Shown: positions 26,583 through 35,612 of the stretch, in pieces
How positions within the stretch are numbered: position 1 is the stretch's first letter
How the letters are laid out: every line of letters starts with the position of its first letter
From: Shimazuella kribbensis DSM 45090
GTDB taxonomy: Bacteria; Bacillota; Bacilli; Thermoactinomycetales; Thermoactinomycetaceae
Direction of reading: 5' to 3'
Assembly (NCBI RefSeq): GCF_000428065.1
Contig: NZ_ATZF01000002.1
Location: forward strand, 248,001-312,000
Length of the DNA: 64,000 nt
The notes under the pieces: model-generated
What the model was told of the DNA's origin: nothing
Seen by the model: only the letters and a program-made list of their open reading frames with translations
Database searches by the model: none
Translations under genes and position numbers: made by a program

Positions 26583-27701
26583 TTATCCTCTTATGAACTC
26601 TTCTTTTATAACTGTATATTTTTCTATCATTGATAAATTTGGGAGGTAACCAATCCCTGAAGTGGTTGGTACAGCAATGGTGCCATCCTTGTCCACTTTC
26701 ACCTCTGGCTGAATCAAGTCTTCATACCAATATCGAGATGAACCTGCGGTGTCCCCAGGTAGTGTGAAGTTAGAGAGAGAAGCAATCGCAATATTATGAG
26801 CGCGACCAATTCCGGATTCTAACATTCCACCACACCAAACAGGAATTCCTTTTTCTTGACATAAATCATGGATTTTTCGAGTTTCTGTCAGTCCACCCAC
26901 TCGACCAATCTTCAAATTAATGATTTTGGTGCTACCTAAATCAATCGCCTTTTTGGCATCTTCATAACCGCAAACGCTTTCATCTAAGCATATAGGAGTT
27001 TTTATTTGTTTTTGTAAAGTAGCATGGTCAATCATATCGTTGTATGCTAGTGGTTGCTCAATCATCATCAGTTGCAAGTCATCTAATTCTTTAAAAATCG
27101 ATAGATCATTCAACGTATAAGCAGAGTTGGCATCTGCCATCATAGCAATATTTCCGAATTTTTGACGAAGAGCATGTAATACTTCTACATCTTTGCCTGG
27201 TTTAATTTTGATTTTCATTCGCTTATAGCCTTGATTTAAATAATCCTCAACCAAGTGAAAAAGTGGATCTAGACTTTCTTGAATTCCAATACTTATGCCA
27301 ACCTCTATTTGCTTTTTGGTTCCACCTAGAACGGTAGCAAGTGGAAGGTTTTGCTGTTTGGCATATAAATCCCAAATGGATCCTTCCAAGGCAGACTTCG
27401 CCATAAAATTGCGTCGAATAGGTAAAAACATTTGACTAATTTCATCAGGATGTTTGATCTCATAATGATCAAAAAAGATTGGGATCAAGAAATCTTTCAA
27501 CAAATGCGAAGCTGTTTGCACAGTCTCTTCGTTATAGTACGGAGCATTGTTCACAACACATTCACCATAACCAACATAACCATCTGCATATGCTTCTAAC
27601 AGTAAAAATTCTCGCATTATTTGTGTGCCGAAACTGGTTTGAAAAGGAGATTTTAATTGCATTTTCATTCTTCGGATTACAATTTTCTCTACTTTTATCA
27701 A
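26583..27701 (-). CDS. MenC/NSAR-type enolase-superfamily racemase
   Basis: About 372 residues of the muconate-lactonizing subgroup of the enolase superfamily. The KxK catalytic pair is in KRMKIKIKPG, metal ligands in MADANSAY, MIEQPLA and CLDESV, and the opposite catalytic Lys in INLKIGRVGG. This set is shared by o-succinylbenzoate synthase and N-succinylamino acid racemase. No other men gene is near, while a deacylase and transporter are, so racemisation of N-acyl amino acids is the more likely role. I prefer the TTG at 27701, which has GAGGTGAA at correct spacing, over the GTG at 27710. Confidence 0.88.
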   Translation of the reverse strand: MIKVEKIVIRRMKMQLKSPFQTSFGTQIMREFLLLEAYADGYVGYGECVVNNAPYYNEETVQTASHLLKDFLIPIFFDHYEIKHPDEISQMFLPIRRNFMAKSALEGSIWDLYAKQQNLPLATVLGGTKKQIEVGISIGIQESLDPLFHLVEDYLNQGYKRMKIKIKPGKDVEVLHALRQKFGNIAMMADANSAYTLNDLSIFKELDDLQLMMIEQPLAYNDMIDHATLQKQIKTPICLDESVCGYEDAKKAIDLGSTKIINLKIGRVGGLTETRKIHDLCQEKGIPVWCGGMLESGIGRAHNIAIASLSNFTLPGDTAGSSRYWYEDLIQPEVKVDKDGTIAVPTTSGIGYLPNLSMIEKYTVIKEEFIRG

Positions 27702-27843
27702 TTTGTTCACCTCAAAACGTTAATTTAGTTACCTTATACATTCACCTCCTTACAGATGATGTAATACAATGGCCAGTTAAGGAGTGCCCTTTGCTGATAG
27801 GAACGGTAACTAGAAAAGAAATGGCAACTTAAGCGGATTGTAT

Positions 27844-28692
27844 TTACTCCAAAAACATATCAAACCTAGAGTATAGTTGCTCTAACTGCTTCCTTCTCGA
27901 TTGAATCTGACCTTCCATCTTCATTTTAATTCCAGCTAAAAATAGATTTAGTAAGCTAAGGATAGAAGCGATTGCAGTTGAACCAGACTCTAGATGAGTT
28001 TTGGTTGTAAATGTAAGATCAGCAATGCGACCAAATGGAGATAATATATGATCTGTGATGGAAATTAATTTGATTCCTCGCTGTTTGGCATAGTTAGCTA
28101 AATCCAGCGATTCATGATTATAACGTGGAAATGAGATAACAAATACAACTGATCGCTCTGTTAACGAAAGTAACTTGGGCAAAGTTTGGGAGATATCTGT
28201 GCTCATTATCACCTGATCACGAATTTCACTCAGACAAGAAGCAAACCAATGAGCTGCAACATAAGAAGTACGACGACCAACTATCAGTATTTGATCTGCT
28301 TGTATCAGTAAGTCAACTGCTTGCAATAAATCCTCTTGATTTAAATGGGATACCATCTCACGCAAAGTAGTTATATCTTTTTCTATAATTTTGGCGAATG
28401 GATCAACTGTATCTGTTGGAGAAGCCTCTGATTCCTTTGAATATTCTAAATTCTGCCCAATTACATCTTGCTGGATACTTGCTTGCATTTCCGAAAATCC
28501 ATTGAATCCCAAGGCATAAGACAGACGAATCACAGTGGTCTGACTCACTACTGCTTCTCTACCAATCTGTTCAGCGGTATAAAATGCAGCCTTATCTAAA
28601 TGACTGAGAATGTACTCAGCTACTTTTTTTTGTCCAGATGATAGATTGCTATAGCTATTTTTTATCAATTGATGAAACGTTACATTTTTCAT
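27844..28692 (-). CDS. MurR/RpiR family transcriptional regulator
   Basis: A 282-residue regulator with an RpiR-type N-terminal HTH (AAFYTAEQIGREAVVSQTTV) and a C-terminal SIS phosphosugar-binding domain (ILIVGRRTSYVAAHWFA...FVISFPRYNHESLDLANYA). It is the first gene of the N-acyl amino acid cluster, 130 bases upstream of the racemase. RpiR proteins usually sense phosphorylated sugars; here the ligand may be different, as no sugar genes are nearby. AAGGAGATAG precedes the ATG. Confidence 0.9.
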   Translation of the reverse strand: MKNVTFHQLIKNSYSNLSSGQKKVAEYILSHLDKAAFYTAEQIGREAVVSQTTVIRLSYALGFNGFSEMQASIQQDVIGQNLEYSKESEASPTDTVDPFAKIIEKDITTLREMVSHLNQEDLLQAVDLLIQADQILIVGRRTSYVAAHWFASCLSEIRDQVIMSTDISQTLPKLLSLTERSVVFVISFPRYNHESLDLANYAKQRGIKLISITDHILSPFGRIADLTFTTKTHLESGSTAIASILSLLNLFLAGIKMKMEGQIQSRRKQLEQLYSRFDMFLE

Positions 28693-29240
28693 AACTATCT
28701 CCTTGAAGCATTAAATGCTTCACAATTTAAAAAAGAAGCACCAAATACTTCCTTTGGATTTATTAAAAATATATCATAGGAAAATACTTTTGTACATCAC
28801 ATTATTAAATGTGATTATATTTTTTAAACTGTTTTTGGCTGATCACCGGCATCTTTAGTTAACAGAAAAATAGAAAGAAAAACACTTGCAACCGTTAAGC
28901 TGGAAGTCGCTCTTTCGATCCCGAGCCTCTTCTCGGTGATCCTTGCTTGGTATTGTTAAAAACCGAGAGAAGCGTCCTTTGTGTTCTTTACAACAGACGC
29001 GGAAGGCATGTATAACGAGCGGATTAGGAATAATTTCTCTCAAATTATCACATCTTTTTTCTTTCAAGTAAAAAATAGCCAGAAGGTAAATAGAAAATTC
29101 CCCATGGAACAGTGAATGATTAGCGTGTGTCTATCCTTTAAATCGAAAATGCTTTATGAAAATAAATATAATGTAATGGTATTTTAGCTGATTCCATCTT
29201 ATCCTCCGAATCATAAGATACATTTAAAGGAGGGGAACAA
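28693..29240. other. Region upstream of the phosphonate operon
   Basis: It contains copy 1 of a dispersed repeat (28971-29050). A TATAAT at 29167-29172 could be the -10 of the pepM operon, but no good -35 stands 17 bases before it, so the promoter is only suggested. No gene is supported. Confidence 0.4.
28971..29050 (+). repeat. Dispersed repeat B, copy 1
   Basis: The sequence shares CGTCCTTTGTGTTCTTTACA and following bases with copies at 33283 and 45075. All three, read on the plus strand, give SFVFFTT-like peptide relics (here SFVFFTTDAEG). This copy lies just upstream of the phosphonate operon. Confidence 0.7.
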
Positions 29241-30119
29241 ATGGACAAAGCAGCAAAATTGAGACAATTAATTGATTCGAAAAACCTAGAATTTATTATG
29301 GAGGCTCATAATGGCTTATCTGCGAAAATAGTGGAAGAAACTGGTTTTAAGGGAATATGGGCTAGTGGGGTATCTATTTCTGCTGCCTTGGGAGTAAGAG
29401 ACAATAATGAAGCCTCATGGACTCAAGTGTTAGATGTATTAGAATTTATGAGTGATGCTACAACCATTCCTATTTTATTGGACGGAGATACAGGATATGG
29501 AAATTTCAATAATGCTAGAAGATTGGTAAAGAAACTCGAGCAACGTAATATAGCAGGGGTTTGTATCGAAGATAAGCTGTTTCCAAAAACCAATTCCTTT
29601 ATTAACAGCAAAACTCAGCAGCTTGCTGATATAAATGAATTTTGCGGCAAGTTAAAAGCAATGAAGGACACACAAAACAACAAAGACTTTATTGTTGTGG
29701 CAAGAGTAGAAGCTTTTATTGCAGGATGGGGTTTAAAGGAGGCATTGCATCGCGCAGAAGCTTACCATCAAGCAGGAGCAGATGCTATTCTGATTCATAG
29801 CATGCGATCAGATACAAAAGAAATTGAATTATTTATGAAAGAGTGGAGTGATCGACACCCCATTGTCATTGTTCCCACCAAATACTATTCTACTCCGACA
29901 AAACGCTTTCATGAATTAGGAATTAGCCTTGCCATCTGGGCCAATCATAATCTTAGGACATCGATTAACGCCATGCAGAAAATATCCAAGCAAATTTACG
30001 AAGATAAAAGCCTGATTCATGTAGAACGTAATGTTGTTACGATAGAAGAGGTTTTCAGGCTTCAAGAAGTGGAGGAGCTTAAAGAGGCGGAGAAAAAGTA
30101 TCTTCCACCGCAGGAGTGA
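29241..30119 (+). CDS. aepX: Phosphoenolpyruvate mutase
   Basis: A 292-residue PEP mutase of the isocitrate-lyase superfamily that isomerises phosphoenolpyruvate to phosphonopyruvate, the committed step of C-P bond formation. The diagnostic motif [10 protein letters not shown] is at residues 110-119, separating true PepM from lyase relatives. The Mg-binding LDGDTGYGN is at 80-88. It is the first gene of a four-gene operon with AAAGGAGGGG before the ATG. The following gene starts 4 bases after its stop. Confidence 0.95.
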   Translation: MDKAAKLRQLIDSKNLEFIMEAHNGLSAKIVEETGFKGIWASGVSISAALGVRDNNEASWTQVLDVLEFMSDATTIPILLDGDTGYGNFNNARRLVKKLEQRNIAGVCIEDKLFPKTNSFINSKTQQLADINEFCGKLKAMKDTQNNKDFIVVARVEAFIAGWGLKEALHRAEAYHQAGADAILIHSMRSDTKEIELFMKEWSDRHPIVIVPTKYYSTPTKRFHELGISLAIWANHNLRTSINAMQKISKQIYEDKSLIHVERNVVTIEEVFRLQEVEELKEAEKKYLPPQE

Positions 30120-30123
30120 TCAT

Positions 30124-31296
30124 ATGCTAGATACAAAAAAATTTGGAAGAGAACTAAAAAGACTTGGATTTCACTTTTACAGCGGAGTTCCTTGTTCGTT
30201 TTTAGAAAATTTAATTAATTATTCCATTAACAATTTTGAGCACATTACAGCTGCAAACGAAGGGGATGCGATTGCCATAGCATCTGGTGCTTATTTGGGA
30301 GGGAAAAAAGCGGTTGTTTTCATGCAAAATTCTGGACTTGCCAACGCAGTTTCTCCCTTAGTATCCCTCAACTATCCGTTTCAGATTCCGTTACTTGGAT
30401 TTGTCAGTCTACGAGGTGCACCAGACATACAAGATGAACCACAACATGAGTTGATGGGAAAAATCACAACACAACTATTAGAATTGATGCAAGTCAAATG
30501 GATGTATCTGGCTGATGATATAAAAAAAGCCCAGCACCAACTATTACAAGCTAATCAATTTATCAATAAAAATCAACCTTTCTTTTTCGTTGTCAAAAAA
30601 GGAACTTTTGAGGAAGAACCTTTAAAGGAACAAGTACTTTCATTTAGCTCAAATCAAACAAAAAAAATGAAAACCAGAACTGATCAAATGCCTACTAGGC
30701 TTGAAGTATTAACTGCTATACATGCATTACAAAACAGCCAAGCCATCCTAATTGCTACAACTGGAAAAACAGGTCGGGAACTGTATGAAATCGATGATGC
30801 CTGTAATCATCTATATATGGTGGGCTCTATGGGGTGTGTCAGTTCTCTTGGATTAGGTTTAGCACTTTCCCAAAAAAATAGGGACATTATTATCATCGAT
30901 GGGGACGGGTCATTGCTCATGCATATGGGGAATTTAGCAACAAATGGGCACTACCATCCAGACAACATGCTTCATATTCTCCTCGATAACCATTCCCATG
31001 ATTCGACTGGAGGACAAAGAACAGTATCACATAATGTTAATTTCGTAGATATTAGTGCTGCTTGTGGTTACAAGAAATCAATTTATATCCACAACGTTGA
31101 GGAATTAAAAGCATCCATCAGCGAGTGGAAAAAAACGAAAGGTTTGACTTTTCTGTACATGCGTATTGCAAAAGGTTCGAAAAAGCAATTGAGCCGACCT
31201 AAAATCAAACCATATGAAGTAAAAGAACGGTTGCAGAACTTTATTAAGAATGATCCTCAGTTATTTACTAAGGGGGAGAATACATGCAAATCGTAA
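30124..31296 (+). CDS. aepY: Phosphonopyruvate decarboxylase
   Basis: A 390-residue thiamine-diphosphate enzyme that drives the PepM equilibrium by decarboxylating phosphonopyruvate to phosphonoacetaldehyde. The N-terminal pyrimidine domain has YSGVPCSFLENL and AANEGDAIAIASG (catalytic Glu). The C-terminal diphosphate domain has IIDGDGSLLMHMGNLAT, followed by LLDNHSHDSTGGQ. A linker near residues 165-190 is Lys-rich. The product is the expected length. Its end overlaps the aminotransferase by 13 bases. Confidence 0.95.
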   Translation: MLDTKKFGRELKRLGFHFYSGVPCSFLENLINYSINNFEHITAANEGDAIAIASGAYLGGKKAVVFMQNSGLANAVSPLVSLNYPFQIPLLGFVSLRGAPDIQDEPQHELMGKITTQLLELMQVKWMYLADDIKKAQHQLLQANQFINKNQPFFFVVKKGTFEEEPLKEQVLSFSSNQTKKMKTRTDQMPTRLEVLTAIHALQNSQAILIATTGKTGRELYEIDDACNHLYMVGSMGCVSSLGLGLALSQKNRDIIIIDGDGSLLMHMGNLATNGHYHPDNMLHILLDNHSHDSTGGQRTVSHNVNFVDISAACGYKKSIYIHNVEELKASISEWKKTKGLTFLYMRIAKGSKKQLSRPKIKPYEVKERLQNFIKNDPQLFTKGENTCKS

Positions 31297-32414
31297 AGAA
31301 AAATATCCTCTTGAATCCTGGCCCTGCTACCACTACAGACAGTGTGAAATACGCACAAGTAATTCCTGATATTTGCCCTCGTGAAGCCGAGTTTGGGAAA
31401 CTGATGGACAATGTATCCACTGAATTAACTAGATTGGCAGCAGAAGCAGAACATTACACAACTGTATTATTTGGCGGTTCTGGAACTGCAGGGGTTGAAT
31501 CTATATTAAGTTCTGTTGTGAATGATGGTAGTGTACTTATTATCAATAATGGTGCATATGGGAAGCGAATGTGTGAAATTGCCCAAACTTATGGTTTAAA
31601 CTTTGTTGAATTTAAAAGCCCTCCCAACAATCAAATTGATTTGACTGCGCTAGAAACTCTTTTACAGACTTCCTCTTGTAAATTTTCACATCTCGCAGTC
31701 GTTCATAATGAGACCACTACAGGTCTTTTAAATGACATAGAGAAAATCGGAAAACTTTGCAGGAAATATCAATTGGATTTCATTGTTGATGCTATGAGTT
31801 CGTTTGGAGCCATTCCGATCCAAATGAAAGAAATGAACATTAGCTTCTTAGGGGCAAGTTCCAACAAAAATGTCCAAGGTATGGCCGGTATCGCTTTTGT
31901 TATCGCTGAAAAAGGTAAATTGGAAAGTTTACAAAAAAGTAAACCGAGAAGCTATTACTTGAATCTGTATGCCCAATATAAGTATTTTGCAAAAACCCAT
32001 CAAATGAGGTTTACACCACCAGTCCAAACACTCTACGCACTCAAACAAGCAATTATCGAATTGAACAAAGAAGGAATCATGGGAAGGTACGAGAGATATG
32101 CAAAGTCATGGGAAACTTTAATCACAGGATTAGAGAGGCTTAGACTGGCATATCTTGTTCCCAAAAAACATCACTCAAAAATCGTTACTGCTGTCCTTGA
32201 ACCAGATTGTTATGGTTACGATTTCAACCAAATGCATGATTACTTTTACCATAAAGGATTTACAATATATCCTGGTAAAATCGAATCCTTAAAAACATTT
32301 CGGATTGCAAACATCGGAGATATTAACTACAAGGATATGGAAGCTTTTTTGGAACTTCTCGAAAAATATCTTATCAATATTGGATATTTTTCCCGAAAGG
32401 GACATGACCAATGA
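31284..32414 (+). CDS. 2-aminoethylphosphonate aminotransferase (biosynthetic)
   Basis: A 376-residue fold-type I PLP enzyme of the AGT/AepZ group. LLNPGPATTTDSVK at residues 9-22 and the PLP-binding Lys in SSNKNVQGM fit 2-aminoethylphosphonate:pyruvate aminotransferase. In this operon it would run towards aminating phosphonoacetaldehyde to 2-aminoethylphosphonate. AAGGGGGAG lies before ATG 31284 within the end of the previous gene. The final four bases overlap the ATP-grasp gene (ATGA). Confidence 0.92.
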   Translation: MQIVKKNILLNPGPATTTDSVKYAQVIPDICPREAEFGKLMDNVSTELTRLAAEAEHYTTVLFGGSGTAGVESILSSVVNDGSVLIINNGAYGKRMCEIAQTYGLNFVEFKSPPNNQIDLTALETLLQTSSCKFSHLAVVHNETTTGLLNDIEKIGKLCRKYQLDFIVDAMSSFGAIPIQMKEMNISFLGASSNKNVQGMAGIAFVIAEKGKLESLQKSKPRSYYLNLYAQYKYFAKTHQMRFTPPVQTLYALKQAIIELNKEGIMGRYERYAKSWETLITGLERLRLAYLVPKKHHSKIVTAVLEPDCYGYDFNQMHDYFYHKGFTIYPGKIESLKTFRIANIGDINYKDMEAFLELLEKYLINIGYFSRKGHDQ

Positions 32415-33166
32415 AAAAGATAAGCACATCTGTTAAAGTGCCAGCAGCTAATAAGTTATTTAAATATTCATTCATGAGAAAGTCTAACCAATTAGCGCCT
32501 CACTTGCCAGAGACACATAAACTGACACCGATTTCTTTTGAGAATATGATCAAAAAATATGGCTCCGTGATTGTGAAACCAATCAATAGCAGAGGCGGGT
32601 TTGGCGTTATTCAAGTAACCCCGTGGAAAAATCACTATTTCCAAATACACATCGAGACTTCCAAGACATTGGTATATGGACTGGAAACTGCTTATCGTGA
32701 TATACAAAAATTAATCGGTACTCGTAAATATATCATACAACGTCGAATTCCTCTCCCAAAGATTAATGATCGTCCTTTTGATATGAGGATAATTGTGCAG
32801 CGCAAAAAGAATTCAAATGTATGGGCAGTGACTGGAAGAGCGGCCAAAGTCGCAGGCAAGGGCTACTTCGTTACTAACAATACAAGAAGTAAGGGGAAGA
32901 TGTTGCCAGTGGAAACCGCGATTCAAGCATCTACCCTAAGAAACTTTTCTTCAAAAGCCCTTTTGTCCAAAATCAAACACGTTGCTTTACTTTCAGCCAA
33001 ACGCCTTCAGTCATTATTCCCCCACCATCGTATTTATGGATTAGATATAGGGTTCGATCAACATGGTCATGTATGGATTATTGAAGCAAATTTATTCCCC
33101 GCATTATCCCATTTTCGTAAACTTGGGGACATGAACATGTATCGCCGAATCATAGTTTACAGATAG
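32411..33166 (+). CDS. YheC/YheD-family ATP-grasp protein
   Basis: A 251-residue ATP-grasp protein similar to the endospore coat-associated YheC/YheD group. The grasp elements are visible: VIVKPINSRGGFGV (nucleotide-binding Lys and glycine loop), RPFDMRIIVQR, GLDIGFDQHGHVWIIEAN (metal-binding Glu and Asn). YheC/YheD relatives act on spore surfaces; ATP-grasp enzymes generally join an acyl phosphate to an amine or other nucleophile. Its ATGA overlap with the aminotransferase argues for action on the phosphonate product, perhaps attaching aminoethylphosphonate to a peptide, polymer or coat component. That role is my inference. Confidence 0.85.
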   Translation: MKKISTSVKVPAANKLFKYSFMRKSNQLAPHLPETHKLTPISFENMIKKYGSVIVKPINSRGGFGVIQVTPWKNHYFQIHIETSKTLVYGLETAYRDIQKLIGTRKYIIQRRIPLPKINDRPFDMRIIVQRKKNSNVWAVTGRAAKVAGKGYFVTNNTRSKGKMLPVETAIQASTLRNFSSKALLSKIKHVALLSAKRLQSLFPHHRIYGLDIGFDQHGHVWIIEANLFPALSHFRKLGDMNMYRRIIVYR

Positions 33167-33436
33167 TCACAATTGGGATGAAAAAGAGCATAAATTAAGT
33201 TTTTTATGGTGAAGGCCGGGAAGAAATCTTAAAGAATCTGTAAGCTGTGAATCATTTTGGGTATATTTGTCAAGTTGGCTGTAACGTCCTTTGTGTTCTT
33301 TACAACAGACATGTGTATCGAGCGATTTTGGAACAAAATATTAGTAAATTTGCTCATCTGGAGTTGTAGAAATTGAGTTATAAAAACCCTATGAAGGAAG
33401 AATTTGATACTTATTCTCAAACCAATTAAAAATAAA
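33167..33436. other. Region after the phosphonate operon
   Basis: It holds copy 2 of repeat B and then AT-rich bases. No terminator belonging clearly to the phosphonate operon was seen; the hairpin at 33437-33494 has its better T-tail on the minus strand. Confidence 0.4.
33283..33366 (+). repeat. Dispersed repeat B, copy 2
   Basis: CGTCCTTTGTGTTCTTTACA and downstream bases match copy 1 and, further along, copy 3 (ATCGAGCG, TTGGAACAA, CTCATCT). It is in the same orientation as copy 1, so the two bracket the four-gene phosphonate operon as direct repeats. Confidence 0.7.
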
Positions 33437-33494
33437 ATAAACTCATAAAATAGCATTCTGTAAGTTTTATGCAGAATGCTTTTTATGAGTTTAT
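33437..33494 (-). terminator. Long terminator hairpin
   Basis: Arms 33437-33460 and 33472-33494 pair almost completely. On the minus strand the tail is TTTATTTTATTTTT. It ends the ribA relic and may also serve the phosphonate operon from the other side. Confidence 0.75.
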
Positions 33495-33790
33495 TCAATC
33501 ATTGATAGAATTTCCCTAATTAATCCAAATATGCTTATCCTATTGCATAACTCCCTACTTGGATTATTTGTTATGAGTGTGACTGGTTTGGATCTTAATG
33601 TTTTTAGCACAAAAATTGCATCCTCATAGTTTCTTGAATCGTCCACAAAACCTAGACTTTCATTGCTTCAACCGTATCATATCCATTTTCCTGCAAGATA
33701 TAAGCCATCGCTTTACTAAACAATCCAATTCCTCTTCCCTCATGGTTGGCCAAATAAAACAATGACCCTTTTCATGCTCCTGATGCATGG
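33491..33790 (-). pseudogene. GTP cyclohydrolase II (ribA) relic
   Basis: The minus strand encodes [20 protein letters not shown] (the RibA EGRGIGL motif), then [15 protein letters not shown] one-base deletion shifts the frame, and it continues as [37 protein letters not shown] and a normal stop at 33491. The usual zinc-Cys region of RibA upstream is gone. The order of motifs is exactly that of GTP cyclohydrolase II in riboflavin synthesis. The gene is dead through both truncation and frameshift. Confidence 0.75.
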
Positions 33791-33866
33791 TATCACCCCT
33801 TTGCCATCTACTAGTTTGCTCATGACTCTCACTTCTTTTCAAATCTATTGTTCGTTACAAAAATGA

Positions 33867-35012
33867 TCATCTATCTGATACAATTAATACATCTACATAC
33901 TGTAAACGTTGCATAATTACATTAATAATCGAACCTTTCCAAATCTCTTCCCACCTTGTGCGAGCAGACATCCCCATGATGATTTGAGTAATCTGATACT
34001 GTTCACATACTTCCACAATCTGTTCCGCTACCTTTCTGGATTTTGCTTCTTGCAAAATAAAGGTGGCCTCAAGCTGTTCTGCTAGCTTTCTCATCTTCTC
34101 CAATTCTTTTTTCTGTTGATCATTCATTTTTGACGGGTAGATATGCAAAATAGATATTTCCGCATTTAACCGATCCGCAATTCTCCAGCCTCGGCGAATC
34201 AATTTCTCCGCATTTGGCCCATATTGAATACAAACCAGTATTTTCTCATGTGTTCCCGTTGGTTGCTCAATCCCTAGTTCCGTTCGTTCTTTTTCTAACC
34301 TCAAATCAATATCATCTGCTACTTCTCTCAATGATAACTCTTGTAAGGCAACCAAATTTCCTCGACGAAAAAAATGATTTAAGGCTCGTTCAATCTTATC
34401 TTTACTATATACTTTTCCTTCTTGAATTCGGTCGCGAAGGGTCTCAGGGCTCACATCAATGACTTCTACTTCATCTGCTTCTCGTAACATGGCATCCGGA
34501 ACTCGTTCGTTTACTTGAATCCCTGTAATACGTTCCACGATATCTCGAACACTCTCTAGATGTTGGATATTTACTGCCGTCCACACATGAATACCAGCTT
34601 CTAGTATCTCTCCGATATCTTCATATCTTTTCTTATTTTTAGAACCAGGGACATTGGTATGTGCTAGTTCATCCACGATAACTACTTCCGGATTTCGTTT
34701 TAGAATACCCTCAACATCTAGCTCTTGTAGTTCTTTGCCTTTATAATGGATTGTTTTCTTTGGGATAATTTCTAAGTCTTTGATTTCTGCCGCAGTTGTT
34801 TCACGACTATGTGTCTCGATTAATCCAACTACGACATCGATCCCTTTCTCCTTTAAATCATGAGCATCTCGAAGCATATGAAAGGTTTTCCCAACACCAG
34901 AGGCCGCCCCAATGTACATCTTCAGGCGGCCTCTTTGCATTTTTTCGATTTTTGCTAAGATCTCTTCTGGACTTAATCGCTTATAATGGCTTCCACTTTG
35001 TAAACTGCTCAT
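33867..35012 (-). CDS. kdpD: KdpD-like sensor domain protein without kinase
   Basis: A 381-residue protein consisting only of the N-terminal half of KdpD. A KdpD signature domain with Walker A GAASGVGKT near residue 36 and VIVDELAHTNVPGS (Walker B) is followed by a universal-stress-protein domain (HEKILVCIQYGP...SILHIYPSK). The membrane, GAF and histidine kinase parts are absent, and no kdpE is present. Such short KdpD proteins occur in Bacillus; the Usp part of S. aureus KdpD binds c-di-AMP. It probably acts by regulating the pump rather than by phosphorelay. The ATG at 35012 has AAAGGGA upstream; the TTG at 35021 does not. Confidence 0.9.
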   Translation of the reverse strand: MSSLQSGSHYKRLSPEEILAKIEKMQRGRLKMYIGAASGVGKTFHMLRDAHDLKEKGIDVVVGLIETHSRETTAAEIKDLEIIPKKTIHYKGKELQELDVEGILKRNPEVVIVDELAHTNVPGSKNKKRYEDIGEILEAGIHVWTAVNIQHLESVRDIVERITGIQVNERVPDAMLREADEVEVIDVSPETLRDRIQEGKVYSKDKIERALNHFFRRGNLVALQELSLREVADDIDLRLEKERTELGIEQPTGTHEKILVCIQYGPNAEKLIRRGWRIADRLNAEISILHIYPSKMNDQQKKELEKMRKLAEQLEATFILQEAKSRKVAEQIVEVCEQYQITQIIMGMSARTRWEEIWKGSIINVIMQRLQYVDVLIVSDR

Positions 35013-35026
35013 GTTTACCAATCCCT

Positions 35027-35596
35027 TTATTTCCCCTTAGATAGCATCCATTTTTGTAAATCCATGTTTAATGCCAAAACATTGACATGAGGATCACCAA
35101 AAATACCAAGTACTCTACCTTCTGTATGTTTCTTCACTAATTGCTCCAATTTCTGTACAGATACTCCCGTTGCCTTTGACACAGCAGGAATTTGGAAACG
35201 AGCAGCAGCAGGGCTGATATCGGGATCAAGCCCAGAGCCTGAATTTGTGATGAGATCCAATGGGATATCACCTATCGATTTCTCTGGATTTTTTGCTAGC
35301 CATTCTTTTGCTGCTTGCTCGGTTCGCTTGATCATCTCTTGATTGGATGGGGCATAGTTTGGTGTACCAGAAGATGCTGCATCATAGTGAATAGAAGATA
35401 TACGCCCATGAAAATACTTTGAATTAGTAAAAGACTGTCCAATTAACTCGGAACCAACCGCTTTTCCTTTGTCATTGTACACAATACTCCCATTTGCTTG
35501 CTTAGGGAATAGAACTTGCGAAACCCCTGTCATTGCAAGTGGATATCCAAGTCCAAACAAAACGACCATCACGATTGCTAAACGAATTGCTTTCAT
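35027..35596 (-). CDS. kdpC: K+-transporting ATPase subunit KdpC
   Basis: A 189-residue single-pass protein. An N-terminal membrane helix (residues 5-25) is followed by the KdpC ectodomain with QANGSI, SELIGQSF, YFHGRISS and SGSGLDPDISPAAARFQIP, the last being the family hallmark. It assists K+ and ATP affinity in the KdpFABC pump. ATG 35596 has AGGAGG upstream. The spacing to kdpB is 16 bases. Confidence 0.95.
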   Translation of the reverse strand: MKAIRLAIVMVVLFGLGYPLAMTGVSQVLFPKQANGSIVYNDKGKAVGSELIGQSFTNSKYFHGRISSIHYDAASSGTPNYAPSNQEMIKRTEQAAKEWLAKNPEKSIGDIPLDLITNSGSGLDPDISPAAARFQIPAVSKATGVSVQKLEQLVKKHTEGRVLGIFGDPHVNVLALNMDLQKWMLSKGK

Positions 35597-35612
35597 CTCA
35601 CCTATTCCTCCT

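Noticed and set aside
26583-27701. Enolase-superfamily gene considered as menaquinone MenC
   Set aside because: No other men genes in the window, and it stands between a transporter and a deacylase; the family cannot be split by motifs alone, so MenC remains a minor possibility.
27844-28692. RpiR gene considered as part of a sugar-phosphate operon
   Set aside because: No sugar kinase, PTS or etherase gene is nearby; the co-directional genes act on amino acid derivatives.
28855-29067. Minus-strand 70-codon ORF upstream of the phosphonate operon
   Set aside because: It is a shadow of repeat B copy 1 and has no ribosome site.
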